64,000 nt of DNA, taken from Stenotrophomonas indicatrix. GTDB lineage: Bacteria; Pseudomonadota; Gammaproteobacteria; Xanthomonadales; Xanthomonadaceae. Positions 1 to 8,187 of the stretch are shown here, one piece after another. The stretch is taken from NCBI RefSeq assembly GCF_002750975.1, contig NZ_PEJS01000001.1:3906001-3970000 (forward strand). Direction: 5' to 3'. The notes below the pieces were generated by a model. The model saw nothing but the letters and a program-made list of their open reading frames with translations. It searched no databases and had not been told where the DNA came from. A program made the position numbers and the translations under genes. How positions within the stretch are numbered: the first letter of the stretch is position 1; each line of letters starts with the position of its first letter.

Positions 1-1
1 C

Positions 2-502
2 AATGTGCCGGACAACCGCTTCGCCGACGCCATGAGCTGGCTGCGTGCACGCACGCCGTTGCAATGCAATCCGGAAGGGCTGGACTACTTCGCACTGGAA
101 AGCAGCTGGCAGTCGCAGTCGGTGTATTTCACCGGACCCGATGGCCTGATCCTCGAACTGATCGGCCGCAGGCGCTTGCCGGCCAGCGACCGCAGTGGCG
201 CCTTCCATGGCAGCGAACTGACCTGCCTGAGCGAGGTCGGCCTGCCCAGCCATGATGTCGCTGCGGTGCGCGAACAATCCAACCAACGCTTCGGCCTGCG
301 GCCGATCAGCCCGCCGTCGCCCCAGTTCGCGCCGATGGGTGATGACGAGGGCCTGTTGATCGTGGTCGCTGCCGATCGCCGTTGGTTCCCCGAGCAGAAG
401 GACCTGCCCAACGCGCAGGGCCTGCAGCTGGAGGTGGCCGATGTGAGCAGCAGCGGCGAGCTGCACGATGCCGCGCTGGGCTGGCGGGTGCAGGCGGCCT
501 GA
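2..502 (+). CDS. VOC (glyoxalase/bleomycin-resistance fold) family protein, 5' end missing
   Basis: The reading frame is open from the left edge of the window, so the start lies upstream. About 165 residues are visible. The segment VYFTGPDGLILELIGR is the usual last beta-strand of a vicinal-oxygen-chelate module, with the Glu that commonly binds the metal. About 110 residues follow, which may be a second, degenerate half. Substrate and reaction cannot be named; VOC proteins include dioxygenases, lyases and resistance proteins. The gene ends two bases before the stop of the convergent TPM-domain gene, so the two are tail to tail with no room for a separate terminator. Confidence 0.6.
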   Translation, partial: NVPDNRFADAMSWLRARTPLQCNPEGLDYFALESSWQSQSVYFTGPDGLILELIGRRRLPASDRSGAFHGSELTCLSEVGLPSHDVAAVREQSNQRFGLRPISPPSPQFAPMGDDEGLLIVVAADRRWFPEQKDLPNAQGLQLEVADVSSSGELHDAALGWRVQAA

Positions 503-503
503 G

Positions 504-1916
504 TTACCAGCTGCCCGAGGCGCCACCGCCTCCGCTGCGGCCACCACCACCGGACCAGTCGCTGGAACTGCTTGAGGACGCACTGGACGACGAGGTGCTG
601 GACGAGGAGCGGTAGCCTCTGGACGCCCCCCGGCCGCCGCGGTTTTTTTCGCCGGGCAGCAGAGTGAACACCCAGATGAAGTACAGGAACAGCGTGCCCA
701 TGCTGGACACGATCGTCGCCAGCACGCGGGCGTTCTCCTCGCCGGCACGGTCGATGGCCAGCAGCGCGCCCAGCGCATAGCCACCGGTCAGCAGCACCAG
801 CACCACCAAGCGGATGGCGAAGCTGTTGCGGTTCTTCCGCCAACGCGCGCGACCGGCCTGCACCAGGAAGAACACCAGCATGGCGGCGATGCCGACCGCC
901 AGGTTCAGCAGCGTGTGCAGCGCAAGGCTGGGCGGCAACTGGCCGCGTACCAGCATCACCGCGAAGAAGCCGGTGCTGACGGCCAGCATGCCGTACAGCA
1001 CGATGCGTACGCCGCCGCTGCGACGCCAGCACCAGCCCAGCAGGGTTGCCACCGGTACGGCGGGCAGCAGCACGAAGACCAACGCCGGCAGCACGTGGCG
1101 CGGCAGCAGCAGCGACGCAGAAAGCCCTCCCGCGGCGATCACCGCCGTCACCAGCAGCGGTCTGCCCCACGCAGGCAATGTCGGCCACGTTGACCTGGGC
1201 ATCGCCGCATTGGCTGCCAGTGCCTTGCGCCGCCGCTCGCGGCGGTTACCGGTGAAATCGGCTTCGGTCCTCGTCGCCAGCAGACGCGGCGGCGATCGCC
1301 ACAGACCGGCCAGGAAGCCCGCCAGCAACGTCAGCGCGACGACCGAATCCCCCGTGCGCCAGTCCGCGGGCAACACGTTGCGTGCCGGCGTATCTTCCCA
1401 GGGCGGCAGTTGCTCGCCGTCGACCAGCGCCACCAGCACGTGGGTGCCGTCCAGCACGCCCTGGTCCAGGTCTCCCTCGCGCAGCCGCGGCACGATCGCC
1501 TTGTCGATGATGCGCGCGGCATAGGCATCGGGAATGGTGCCTTCCAGGCCATAGCCGGTCTGGATGCGTACACGCCGCTCCTGCACCGCCACCAGCAGCA
1601 GTACGCCGTCATCGACACCGGCGCGGCCCAGCTGCCATTGGTCGAACACTCGCTGCGCATAGGCTTCGATGCCTTCCTCGCCAACGCTGGGCACCACCAG
1701 CACCTGCAGCTGCGCGCCCTTGCGTGCCTGCAGCTGCAATGCCTGCTCGCGCAGCGCGGCGCGGGTGCTGGCGGACAGCGCATTGGCGGTGTCCACCACC
1801 GGGTCATTCAACGCTGGGACCGGGGCTGCCGCCAGCGCCAGCATCGGCAGCAGGCAGAGCAGCAGTGCAAGCCATGCCCAGTGCCCTGCGTTGCGCCACT
1901 GCCGCACCCGCCTCAT
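504..1916 (-). CDS. TPM-domain membrane protein with Ser/Gly-rich tail
   Basis: About 470 residues. The start chosen is the Met of MRRVRQWRN, directly before a hydrophobic signal segment that ends near ALAAAPVPA; an upstream in-frame start would only add an unstructured leader. A TPM domain follows (about residues 35-185, with DTANALSA near its beginning and GYGLEGTIPD in the middle), which is the exported fold of YgcG-like proteins and photosystem II Psb32. Several membrane helices come next, and the protein ends in runs of Ser and then Gly (SSSSSSS, GGGGRSGGGG), typical of YgcG-like proteins. TPM proteins are proposed to act in membrane-protein quality control, but no activity can be assigned here. 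A terminator lies between it and the upstream effector gene. Confidence 0.75.
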   Translation of the reverse strand: MRRVRQWRNAGHWAWLALLLCLLPMLALAAAPVPALNDPVVDTANALSASTRAALREQALQLQARKGAQLQVLVVPSVGEEGIEAYAQRVFDQWQLGRAGVDDGVLLLVAVQERRVRIQTGYGLEGTIPDAYAARIIDKAIVPRLREGDLDQGVLDGTHVLVALVDGEQLPPWEDTPARNVLPADWRTGDSVVALTLLAGFLAGLWRSPPRLLATRTEADFTGNRRERRRKALAANAAMPRSTWPTLPAWGRPLLVTAVIAAGGLSASLLLPRHVLPALVFVLLPAVPVATLLGWCWRRSGGVRIVLYGMLAVSTGFFAVMLVRGQLPPSLALHTLLNLAVGIAAMLVFFLVQAGRARWRKNRNSFAIRLVVLVLLTGGYALGALLAIDRAGEENARVLATIVSSMGTLFLYFIWVFTLLPGEKNRGGRGASRGYRSSSSTSSSSASSSSSSDWSGGGGRSGGGGASGSW

Positions 1917-2033
1917 GGGGCTGCCGCGCTCTGCACGTGCAGAGCACGACGTGGGGCCGACCCGTTGCTCGGCAATGACGGTGGTACACATGCTTCGGAA
2001 CGGCATCCGTGTATTTCCTCACTCCGGAAAGGG

Positions 2034-2061
2034 AAAAGCCGGCCGGGTCGCCCCGGCCGGC
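2034..2061 (-). terminator. Rho-independent terminator of the effector gene
   Basis: A perfect 10-bp stem, GCCGGCCGGG with CCCGGCCGGC around a 4-base loop, is followed on the minus strand by TTTTCCC. It lies 34 bases after the stop of the effector gene at 2095. Confidence 0.8.
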
Positions 2062-2094
2062 CTCCTTTACCACACACCTCTTGTCAGGCAGCGG

Positions 2095-3834
2095 TCAACG
2101 GCCCATGGCCACTCGCTGCTGCTCGTCCTGTACGTGCTGCTGCGAGGGCTCATGCTTGGCCAGCAGTGCAGCACTGGTCTCCTGCACGCTTGGCGCCGTC
2201 TGGGTCATGTCCACCGCAGTGCGGAAGCCGGGAACGGTGCCCATCACGAATGCCTTGCCATCCTGCAAGGTCACGCCCTGCAGCTTCTCCGGCGAATCGA
2301 TGCCGGCGGCCTTGGCCTGGGCAGTCACATGGGCGGCCATCTCGTTGCAGATCATGCCCGGCATGTGGCCGCGGATCGCGTTGTGCAGCGGCGTATCCGG
2401 ATGCGCCTTGTCGCCCAGTTGCGGCCCTTTCGGCGCCGCCTCGGCTTGGCTGCGGCCTTCGGCCAGCTTGCCCAGCGTGGCCGGACCGGCCACGCCGTCG
2501 GCGGAGAGGCCCTGCTGCTTCTGGTAGGCAGTCAGCGCATCGCGGGTATTGGCACCAAAGTTGCCATCCTCGCTCAGCCGGTTGCCGTGGCTGTCGCGCA
2601 CGCCCAAGCGGTTGAGCTCCTTCTGCATGGCAGTCACTTCCTCGCCCTTGGCGCCCTGGCGCAGTACACCGCCGTGGTCGCCATCGTGCGCATGGCCACC
2701 CTTGCCGGTTTCCTTCAGCTTGCCCTGGTCCCAGAAATCCTGCGGGCTGACCAGCTTGCCGTGCGGATCCTTCAACTGGTAATGCACGTGCTGGGCATAC
2801 TGCCCTGCACCACCGGGGCCACGCCCACCCATGGTGCCGATCGGTTCGCCGGCCTTGATCGGCTGGCCCTCCTTCACCTGGGTCGACTGCAGGTGCAGGA
2901 TCTCGTGCGAGTTGCCCTGCGCATCTCTGATCTTCACCGTGCCGTAGTCGCCACCGACAAAGGTCACCGTGCCGGAAATCGGCGCATTGACGGTCGGATG
3001 CTGCAGGTTGCGGCCGTGCTGGCCACCGACGTAGTTGAAGTCGGTGCCGCCGTGCGGCTTGTGCGCACGGTGTTCGCCGAACTCACCGGTAACGTGCGGC
3101 TTGACCCCGTTCTGCGGGGGCAGCATCACCTGCATCGTCTGCTCGAAGTTGCGGGTCTGGCCTTCAGCATGTGCCGCTGCCGGCTTGGCCTGCGCCTGTG
3201 CAGCGGCGCCCACGGCGGCTGCGGTCTGGCCACCATGGGACTGGCCGTGGGTCTGCGCCAGGCGCTGCTCCACGAACTGCTCGTACCTGTCCACGTATGG
3301 CATCACCTTCTTTTCGGAAAGGTTGAGGCCGCCGTAGTCGCGGGTCGGACCATCGTGATGGTACTTGTAGATGTATTCCTCGCCCTGGCCGCGCTTGTGT
3401 GCCAGGTTGCGGTTGTCAATGTAGTGGTCAACCAATGCATCGGACTGGGCGCCGACGTCGAAGCGGTTACGGTTGTTGAGGTGGTAGTGATTGCCGGTCT
3501 TGTCGATGAACTGGCCCAGGCCCGAGGCCGAGGTGGTGCCTGCGGCAGCATCGGGGTTGAATCCCGATTCCACGCGGGCGATGGCCAGTACGTGTGCGGT
3601 TTCGCGCGGGGTCAGTCCCTTCTCGCGCGCCGACTCGATGAGCGTGTCGATCACCCGTGACTGCACCTCCGGGGTTGCATCGCCCCACCGGCGGGAGTTC
3701 CCGTGCAGGCGCCCGTCGCTCTGGTCGATCGGCTCGCGGTAGTGGCTCCACGATTTGATGCGGTCACTGCTGTAGGCCGCCCCGCGGGGCTGGACCATGT
3801 CCTGGTAGATGTCTGCCATGTCTGTGCTATCCAT
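2095..3834 (-). CDS. Peptidoglycan-degrading effector with XVIPCD-like C-terminus (X-T4SS effector)
   Basis: A 579-residue protein without a signal peptide. Order of domains: a transglycosylase SLT-like region (about 55-190, with ARVESGFNPDAAAG and ASGLGQFI); an M23 metallopeptidase (about 235-355, with zinc-ligand segments HGGTDF and HVHYQL); a peptidoglycan_binding_1 repeat (about 375-445, EDGNFGANTRDALTAYQ); and a C-terminal stretch from about 460 that resembles XVIPCD, beginning KAHPDTPLHNAI and continuing GKAFVMG...AVDMTQTAPSVQETSAAL. XVIPCD is the secretion signal of antibacterial effectors of the Xanthomonadales type IV secretion system, so the likely job is to cleave the wall of a neighbouring cell. 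Two lipoprotein genes lie directly upstream on the same strand and are probable immunity proteins. The Shine-Dalgarno sequence is weak and distant; Met6 is an alternative start. No secretion machinery is encoded in this window. Confidence 0.82.
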   Translation of the reverse strand: MDSTDMADIYQDMVQPRGAAYSSDRIKSWSHYREPIDQSDGRLHGNSRRWGDATPEVQSRVIDTLIESAREKGLTPRETAHVLAIARVESGFNPDAAAGTTSASGLGQFIDKTGNHYHLNNRNRFDVGAQSDALVDHYIDNRNLAHKRGQGEEYIYKYHHDGPTRDYGGLNLSEKKVMPYVDRYEQFVEQRLAQTHGQSHGGQTAAAVGAAAQAQAKPAAAHAEGQTRNFEQTMQVMLPPQNGVKPHVTGEFGEHRAHKPHGGTDFNYVGGQHGRNLQHPTVNAPISGTVTFVGGDYGTVKIRDAQGNSHEILHLQSTQVKEGQPIKAGEPIGTMGGRGPGGAGQYAQHVHYQLKDPHGKLVSPQDFWDQGKLKETGKGGHAHDGDHGGVLRQGAKGEEVTAMQKELNRLGVRDSHGNRLSEDGNFGANTRDALTAYQKQQGLSADGVAGPATLGKLAEGRSQAEAAPKGPQLGDKAHPDTPLHNAIRGHMPGMICNEMAAHVTAQAKAAGIDSPEKLQGVTLQDGKAFVMGTVPGFRTAVDMTQTAPSVQETSAALLAKHEPSQQHVQDEQQRVAMGR

Positions 3835-3933
3835 TCTATGAAAAAGGGAATTTCCTTAAGGGGTACTGCTCCTGGTACTTCCGGTGTTGCGGTACTGCGC
3901 TCGCAGCGCACATGCGACGTCCTGCCGCTGCGC

Positions 3934-4509
3934 TCAGTCTTCGATGTAGTTCACCTCCGGGTGCTTGATGCCGAGCGTGTCGATCAGCTTCTCGTACTCG
4001 TCGTTGTTGGGCTCCTGCTCATCGCCTTCCGTGCCACGCAGCGGCGGCGTGCTGTGGGTCAGCTGGCGGCCACTGGCGTCGTACAGGTAGTACCACTCGC
4101 AGAAGCTGCAGCCGAACGGCAGTTCACCGTACTGCACGACGAAATACGGCGTGCCGCTCCGGTCCTGCACGCAGGCCAGGCCGACGGCGGTGTAGCCGTC
4201 CATTTCCTTGGGTACGGCAATGGCCTGGCGTGTGCCGTCCTTTTCGATTTCCAGCGTGGTCAGCCGGGAAGCGTCCGTGTCTTGGGTGGGCAGGGCCGCC
4301 AGGTGCAGGCGGGTGCCTTGGCAATCGATATGCATGCCGGTCTCATCGCGCGTAGGGGAGGTGGGAAGGGATGCGGCCGCGGCGGCAGGTGCGGCCGGCG
4401 TCGTTGCCGGGTTCGAAGAAGCAGGGGTCGCCGCCGGCGCGGATGCCTCCGGGCCGCTGCAGGCAGCGAGCATCAGGGCCAGCACGGGGGCAACGGGAAA
4501 CAGGCGCAT
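3934..4509 (-). CDS. Lipoprotein, probable immunity partner of the effector
   Basis: The start MRLFPVAPV is chosen because AAGGAG sits 6 bases before it; 191 residues. A lipoprotein signal ends at the lipobox LAAC, then an Ala/Pro/Thr-rich linker (to about residue 55) and a soluble domain of about 135 residues containing a CSFCEWYYLYD segment. It is probably anchored on the periplasmic side of the outer membrane. Position is the main clue: it is 99 bases upstream of the effector gene on the same strand, as is usual for X-Tfi immunity lipoproteins that protect against wall-degrading X-Tfe effectors. No sequence family was recognised, so the immunity role is inferred from context. Confidence 0.65.
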   Translation of the reverse strand: MRLFPVAPVLALMLAACSGPEASAPAATPASSNPATTPAAPAAAAASLPTSPTRDETGMHIDCQGTRLHLAALPTQDTDASRLTTLEIEKDGTRQAIAVPKEMDGYTAVGLACVQDRSGTPYFVVQYGELPFGCSFCEWYYLYDASGRQLTHSTPPLRGTEGDEQEPNNDEYEKLIDTLGIKHPEVNYIED

Positions 4510-4562
4510 GCGATGCTCCTTGGGGTGAACCACGCGCCCCCCGCAGGCGGTCGCGCGGAGGA

Positions 4563-5087
4563 TCAGATCGATTCGTCCTCACGCTTGACCAGCTGCCAGC
4601 ACGGCTTCTGGGCAAAGGTGTAGGTCTGCTGGTCGCTGGTATCGGGAGTGCGCATCTGCACCTGCACCTGTCCGTCAGGCAGACGGGTGACCTGCATCTG
4701 GCGACCCTGCCGCTGCAGCGTGGCCGGATCCGGCATCACCGGCCATTCGACCTTGGCCAGTGGCACTTTCTCCTCCACCTTGCGCGGCTCCGGCTCGGCT
4801 TCGGCATCGATGTGGCTGTCCAGCAGCGGATCGGCCGTGGACGTTTCCTGCAACGCGATCTCGTTGCCGAAGTGCTTGAGGAACTCGTCGAAGACCGGAT
4901 GGGGGCAGTTGCCAGCGGCCTCTGCCGCGGTCGTGGCGCCCGGTGCGACGGGCGTCGTGGCTGCAGCCGTGCTGGTCGGAGCGGGTGCGGCGGCATCAGC
5001 GGGGGCAGCCTGCGGGGCGGGCTTGCAGCCCGACAGCGCAACCCCCAACGCAAGGGCAAGCAGGGCAACGGGGCGAAGCTGGTTCAC
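4563..5087 (-). CDS. Second lipoprotein of the effector unit
   Basis: A GTG start is preceded by AGGAGG at 7 bases, a strong ribosome site. The 174-residue product has a lipoprotein signal with lipobox LSGC, an Ala/Thr/Pro linker, and a domain starting at NCPHPVFDEFLKHFGNEI and ending in FAQKPCWQLVKREDESI. The gap to the next lipoprotein gene is about 50 bases, so lipoprotein, lipoprotein and effector probably form one transcript. It may be a second immunity protein, an ancestral duplicate (both have the Ala/Pro/Thr linker and a C-terminal Cys/aromatic segment) or an unrelated envelope protein. Function is not known. Confidence 0.6.
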   Translation of the reverse strand: MNQLRPVALLALALGVALSGCKPAPQAAPADAAAPAPTSTAAATTPVAPGATTAAEAAGNCPHPVFDEFLKHFGNEIALQETSTADPLLDSHIDAEAEPEPRKVEEKVPLAKVEWPVMPDPATLQRQGRQMQVTRLPDGQVQVQMRTPDTSDQQTYTFAQKPCWQLVKREDESI

Positions 5088-5296
5088 GGGATCCTCCTGA
5101 TTCCGGGCGGTCGCGCGCGGTTCCGGCGCGGTAGGGAGGCAAGGATAGCCATGCCTTTGTCAATTCAGTTTCAACACACGCTGTCAGGAATATCCCGACA
5201 CTCAGAAATGAGATGGATATCACATTACTATTGAAGCCGTCGTCGTCGCGGCTGCCGCTAGACTACCCCCGCCCCCCCCGCTTTGACCCTGGCCCG

Positions 5297-5932
5297 ATGC
5301 GCGTATTCCTGCTTGTCTTATTCCTGCTGGTACCTGCGCTGTGGCCCTGCTCGGTGGCCGCGTTGGAGGTGTTGGAGGTCCAGGAAGGCGACCTGCTGTT
5401 CGTCACCGCCGGCCATGGCGGCCTGAGTGCGGCCATCGACGATGCGACCGGAAAACAAGGCGCGCCCAGCTTCGACCATGTCGCGCTGGTGGCTTCCGCA
5501 CCGCAGGGCTGGGAGGTGCTGCACGCCGATGAAGAGGGCTCGCGCCGGCAGACGCTGGAACAGTTCCGCGAGGACGCGAAAGGCAAGCAGCGGCAGATCG
5601 TGGTCTATCGCCTGCGTGCGCCGCCGGACAATGCCATCGCCGATGCCGTGGCCACCGCGCGCACGATGCTGGGCAAACCGTACAACACTGCCTACGTGTT
5701 GAACGACGACAGTTACTACTGCTCGGATTTCATCGAGCGCGCGTTCCGTGCGCACCATGTGTTCGCACTGCAGCCCATGAACTTCCGCAACCCGCAGACC
5801 GGTGAGATCTCCCGGCACTGGGTTGATCTGTATCGCGGCATGGGCATGGAGGTACCGCAGGGCCTGCCCGGTACCAACCCCAACGACATGGCTGCAGCAC
5901 CGGTGCTGCAGCGGATCGGCGTACTGGAATAA
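5297..5932 (+). CDS. Exported YiiX/YebB-like NlpC/P60-superfamily cysteine hydrolase
   Basis: The start at MRVFLLVLF is chosen because it begins a clear Sec signal peptide (cleavage near SVAALEV); 211 residues. The mature protein starts with a strand and Gly-rich turn (EGDLLFVTAGHGGLSAAI), then SFDHVALVA with the probable catalytic His and YYCSDFIERAF with the probable catalytic Cys. His before Cys is the circularly permuted papain order of the YiiX/YebB group (peptidase C92-like). Members hydrolyse amide or thioester bonds in the envelope; the substrate here is unknown. It is divergent from the effector/lipoprotein unit, with a 209-base shared upstream region, and could be unrelated to it. 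Confidence 0.7.
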   Translation: MRVFLLVLFLLVPALWPCSVAALEVLEVQEGDLLFVTAGHGGLSAAIDDATGKQGAPSFDHVALVASAPQGWEVLHADEEGSRRQTLEQFREDAKGKQRQIVVYRLRAPPDNAIADAVATARTMLGKPYNTAYVLNDDSYYCSDFIERAFRAHHVFALQPMNFRNPQTGEISRHWVDLYRGMGMEVPQGLPGTNPNDMAAAPVLQRIGVLE

Positions 5933-5933
5933 G

Positions 5934-5960
5934 CGAAGCCCCGCGCGGGGCGGGGCTTCG
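5934..5960. terminator. Bidirectional hairpin between convergent genes
   Basis: An 11-bp perfect stem, CGAAGCCCCGC with GCGGGGCTTCG around a 5-base loop, starts one base after the TAA of the hydrolase gene and lies 27 bases from the stop of the opposite small gene. There is no T tract on either side, so terminator strength is uncertain. Confidence 0.6.
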
Positions 5961-5986
5961 TCGGTGATGGATGGCGGCTGCCAGGA

Positions 5987-6148
5987 TCACTCTTCCTCGT
6001 CCTGCCCGCCCTGCTGCTGGTTCTGGTTGCGCTTCTGCTGCTCCTGCTGCTGTTGCTGCTGCTGGTCGCGGCCGCGCCCCTGCTGCTGATCCTGCTGGTT
6101 CTGCTGGCCCTGCTGCTTCTGGTTCGGGTTCTGGTTCTGCTGTGCCAT
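5987..6148 (-). CDS. Very small Gln/Asn-rich protein (53 residues)
   Basis: This short frame runs from ATG at 6148 to TGA at 5987. Residues 2-46 are mostly Gln, Asn, Lys, Arg and Gly (for example QQQGRGRDQQQQQQQ) and the end is acidic (GGQDEEE). It has no signal peptide and no membrane segment and should be disordered. The codon choice is uneven (CAG almost throughout), so it could partly be repeat expansion. The convergent hairpin next to it and the clean start/stop favour a real gene. Function unknown. Confidence 0.5.
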   Translation of the reverse strand: MAQQNQNPNQKQQGQQNQQDQQQGRGRDQQQQQQQEQQKRNQNQQQGGQDEEE

Positions 6149-6458
6149 GTCCGATCTCCAAATGCCACGCGCGGAATGCGGTGGACGGGGCCATCGTCGG
6201 CAGCGATTGGTTAACCATGCGTTGTGAGCGGGCTACACCCATGTGTACGTGCGTGAATGAACCGGCGCCAGCCCTTGCGGCACAAGCGACTGAAGGATTC
6301 ATGCGGGTTTGGCATGTCGTCATGCTGCAGCCGGAAACGAACGCATTCAGCGTGCCTGCCCGCCGCGGCGCGCGCAGCGGCGGCCTACGCCCATGGTCCC
6401 ATTTGCAGCATGCAGGGCCGCCGCCTATCGTCGGAATGACGTCACCCCGGAGATGCGC
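6149..6458. other. Gene-free stretch between divergent genes
   Basis: About 310 bases separate the Gln-rich gene (minus) from the acyl-CoA synthetase gene (plus). It must hold both promoters, but no convincing -35/-10 pair, operator or repeat stands out. Frames that run through it toward the synthetase lack a ribosome site. Confidence 0.4.
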
Positions 6459-8123
6459 ATGGCCCGCGACACTGCAGCACACCCCACCTACGAACAGGCA
6501 CTGGCCGATTTCAGCATCGAGCGCGGACAGCGACAGTTGCACGGTGACCTGCAGACCGGCATCAACGCCTGCGTGGAGTGCTGCGACCGCCACTGCGGCC
6601 GCAACGCGCTGGCGCTGCGCTGGGTGGACGCCCACGGTGCCCTGCATCGGTACACCTTCGAGGACCTGCGCGATGCCTCTGCGCGTGTTGCCCAGGTGCT
6701 GGCCGCGCAGGGCATCGGCAAGGGCGATGTGGTGGCCGGCCTGCTGCCGCGCACACCGGACCTGCTGGCGACCATCCTCGGCACCTGGCGGGTGGGTGCG
6801 ATCTACCAGCCGCTGTTCACTGCGTTCGGCCCCAAGGCCATCGAAACACGGTTGAAAACCGGGCGCACCGCATTGGTGGTGACCGACAGCGCAAACCGCA
6901 GCAAGCTGGACGAGGTCAATGGCTGCCCGCCGGTCGCCACCCTCCTGGCACCGGAGCAGACACTACGTGCCGGCGACATCGACTGGACCGCACGCACCGC
7001 CGATGCCACACCTGATTTCGCGCCGGTGATGCTGCGCGGCGATGCGCTGATGGCACTGCTGTCCACCTCCGGCACCACCGGCAGCCCCAAGGGCGTGCCG
7101 GTGCCGCTGCGCGCATTGCTGGCCTTTGCCAGTTACATGCAGTTGGCCGTGGACCTGCGCCCAGAGGACGTGTTCTGGAACATCGCCGATCCCGGCTGGG
7201 CCTACGGGCTGTATTACGCCGTGATCGGCCCGCTGCTGCTGGGCCAGGCCACCACCTTCAGCGAAGCCGGTTTCAGCGTGCAGGGGCTGAACGACATCGT
7301 CACGCGGCTGGGTGTCACCAATCTTGCCGGCTCGCCCACAGCGTACCGGCAGATCATCGCCGCCGGACCCGAGGCCAGTGCGGCCATCAACGGCAAGCTG
7401 CGGGTGGTGAGCAGCGCCGGCGAACCGCTGAACCCGGAGATCGCCCGTTGGTTCGCCGCCCATCTGGGCACCACGGTGCTCGACCACTACGGCCAGACCG
7501 AGACCGGCATGGTGGTCAACAACCACCACGCACTGGACCACGCCGTGCGGCCGGGATCATCGGGCTTTGCGATGCCCGGTTACCGCGTGGCGGTACTGGA
7601 CGATGCCGGCAACGAACTGCCGCCGCGCACGCCCGGCATCCTCGCCGTGGACCTGCAGCAGTCGCCGATCATGTGGTTCACCGGCTACTACGGTGCCGAC
7701 ACACCGGCGCTGGGCGATCGCTACTACCTCACCGGTGATTCGGTGGAATGCGAGGACGACGGCTCGATCAGTTTCATCGGCCGCTCGGACGACCTGATCA
7801 CCTCGTCAGGCTATCGCATCGGTCCATTCGATGTGGAGAGCGTGCTGATGGAACACCCTGCGGTGGCGGAAACGGCGGTGATCGGCGTACCCGATCCAGA
7901 GCGCACCGAGATCGTCAAGGCGTTCGTGATCCTGCGCGCTGGGTTCAGCGGCAGCGACACGCTGGCGCAGGAACTGCAGCAGCATGTGCGACGCCGGCTG
8001 TCCGCCCATGCGTACCCGCGCCAGGTGGCGTTCGTGGCGGAACTACCAAAGACGCCCAGTGGCAAGCTGCAGCGCTTCCTGCTGCGCAAGGCCGAGATCG
8101 AGAAGCAGGCGGCGGCTGGCTGA
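6459..8123 (+). CDS. AMP-forming acyl-CoA synthetase (ANL superfamily)
   Basis: The start at MARDTAAHPTYEQ is chosen because GGAG lies 6 bases before it; 554 residues, usual for the family. The adenylation motifs are in order: P-loop STSGTTGSPKG, YGQTETGM, YYLTGD, the hinge region FIGRSDDLITSSGYRI and the C-terminal catalytic Lys in PKTPSGKLQRFLLRK. The enzyme should activate a carboxylic acid to its acyl-AMP and then acyl-CoA. The overall pattern is closest to the medium-chain/benzoate-CoA ligase-like branch, but chain length cannot be fixed by eye. The convergent neighbour is a short-chain fatty acid transporter, consistent with uptake and activation of the same kind of acid. Confidence 0.85.
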   Translation: MARDTAAHPTYEQALADFSIERGQRQLHGDLQTGINACVECCDRHCGRNALALRWVDAHGALHRYTFEDLRDASARVAQVLAAQGIGKGDVVAGLLPRTPDLLATILGTWRVGAIYQPLFTAFGPKAIETRLKTGRTALVVTDSANRSKLDEVNGCPPVATLLAPEQTLRAGDIDWTARTADATPDFAPVMLRGDALMALLSTSGTTGSPKGVPVPLRALLAFASYMQLAVDLRPEDVFWNIADPGWAYGLYYAVIGPLLLGQATTFSEAGFSVQGLNDIVTRLGVTNLAGSPTAYRQIIAAGPEASAAINGKLRVVSSAGEPLNPEIARWFAAHLGTTVLDHYGQTETGMVVNNHHALDHAVRPGSSGFAMPGYRVAVLDDAGNELPPRTPGILAVDLQQSPIMWFTGYYGADTPALGDRYYLTGDSVECEDDGSISFIGRSDDLITSSGYRIGPFDVESVLMEHPAVAETAVIGVPDPERTEIVKAFVILRAGFSGSDTLAQELQQHVRRRLSAHAYPRQVAFVAELPKTPSGKLQRFLLRKAEIEKQAAAG

Positions 8124-8130
8124 GGGTCTC

Positions 8131-8167
8131 CGGGGTCAGAGCCCTTCCTTCGAAAGGGATCTGACCC
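8131..8167. repeat. GGGGTCAGA...TCTGACCCC palindrome, probable bidirectional terminator
   Basis: GGGGTCAGA-CCCTT pairs with AAGGG-TCTGACCCC with few interruptions. It sits exactly between two convergent stops (8123 and 8188). Palindromes with this GGGGTCAGA end are, to my knowledge, scattered through Xanthomonadaceae intergenic regions. Confidence 0.65.
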
Positions 8168-8187
8168 CACATGACCCCGTGCTTGCG

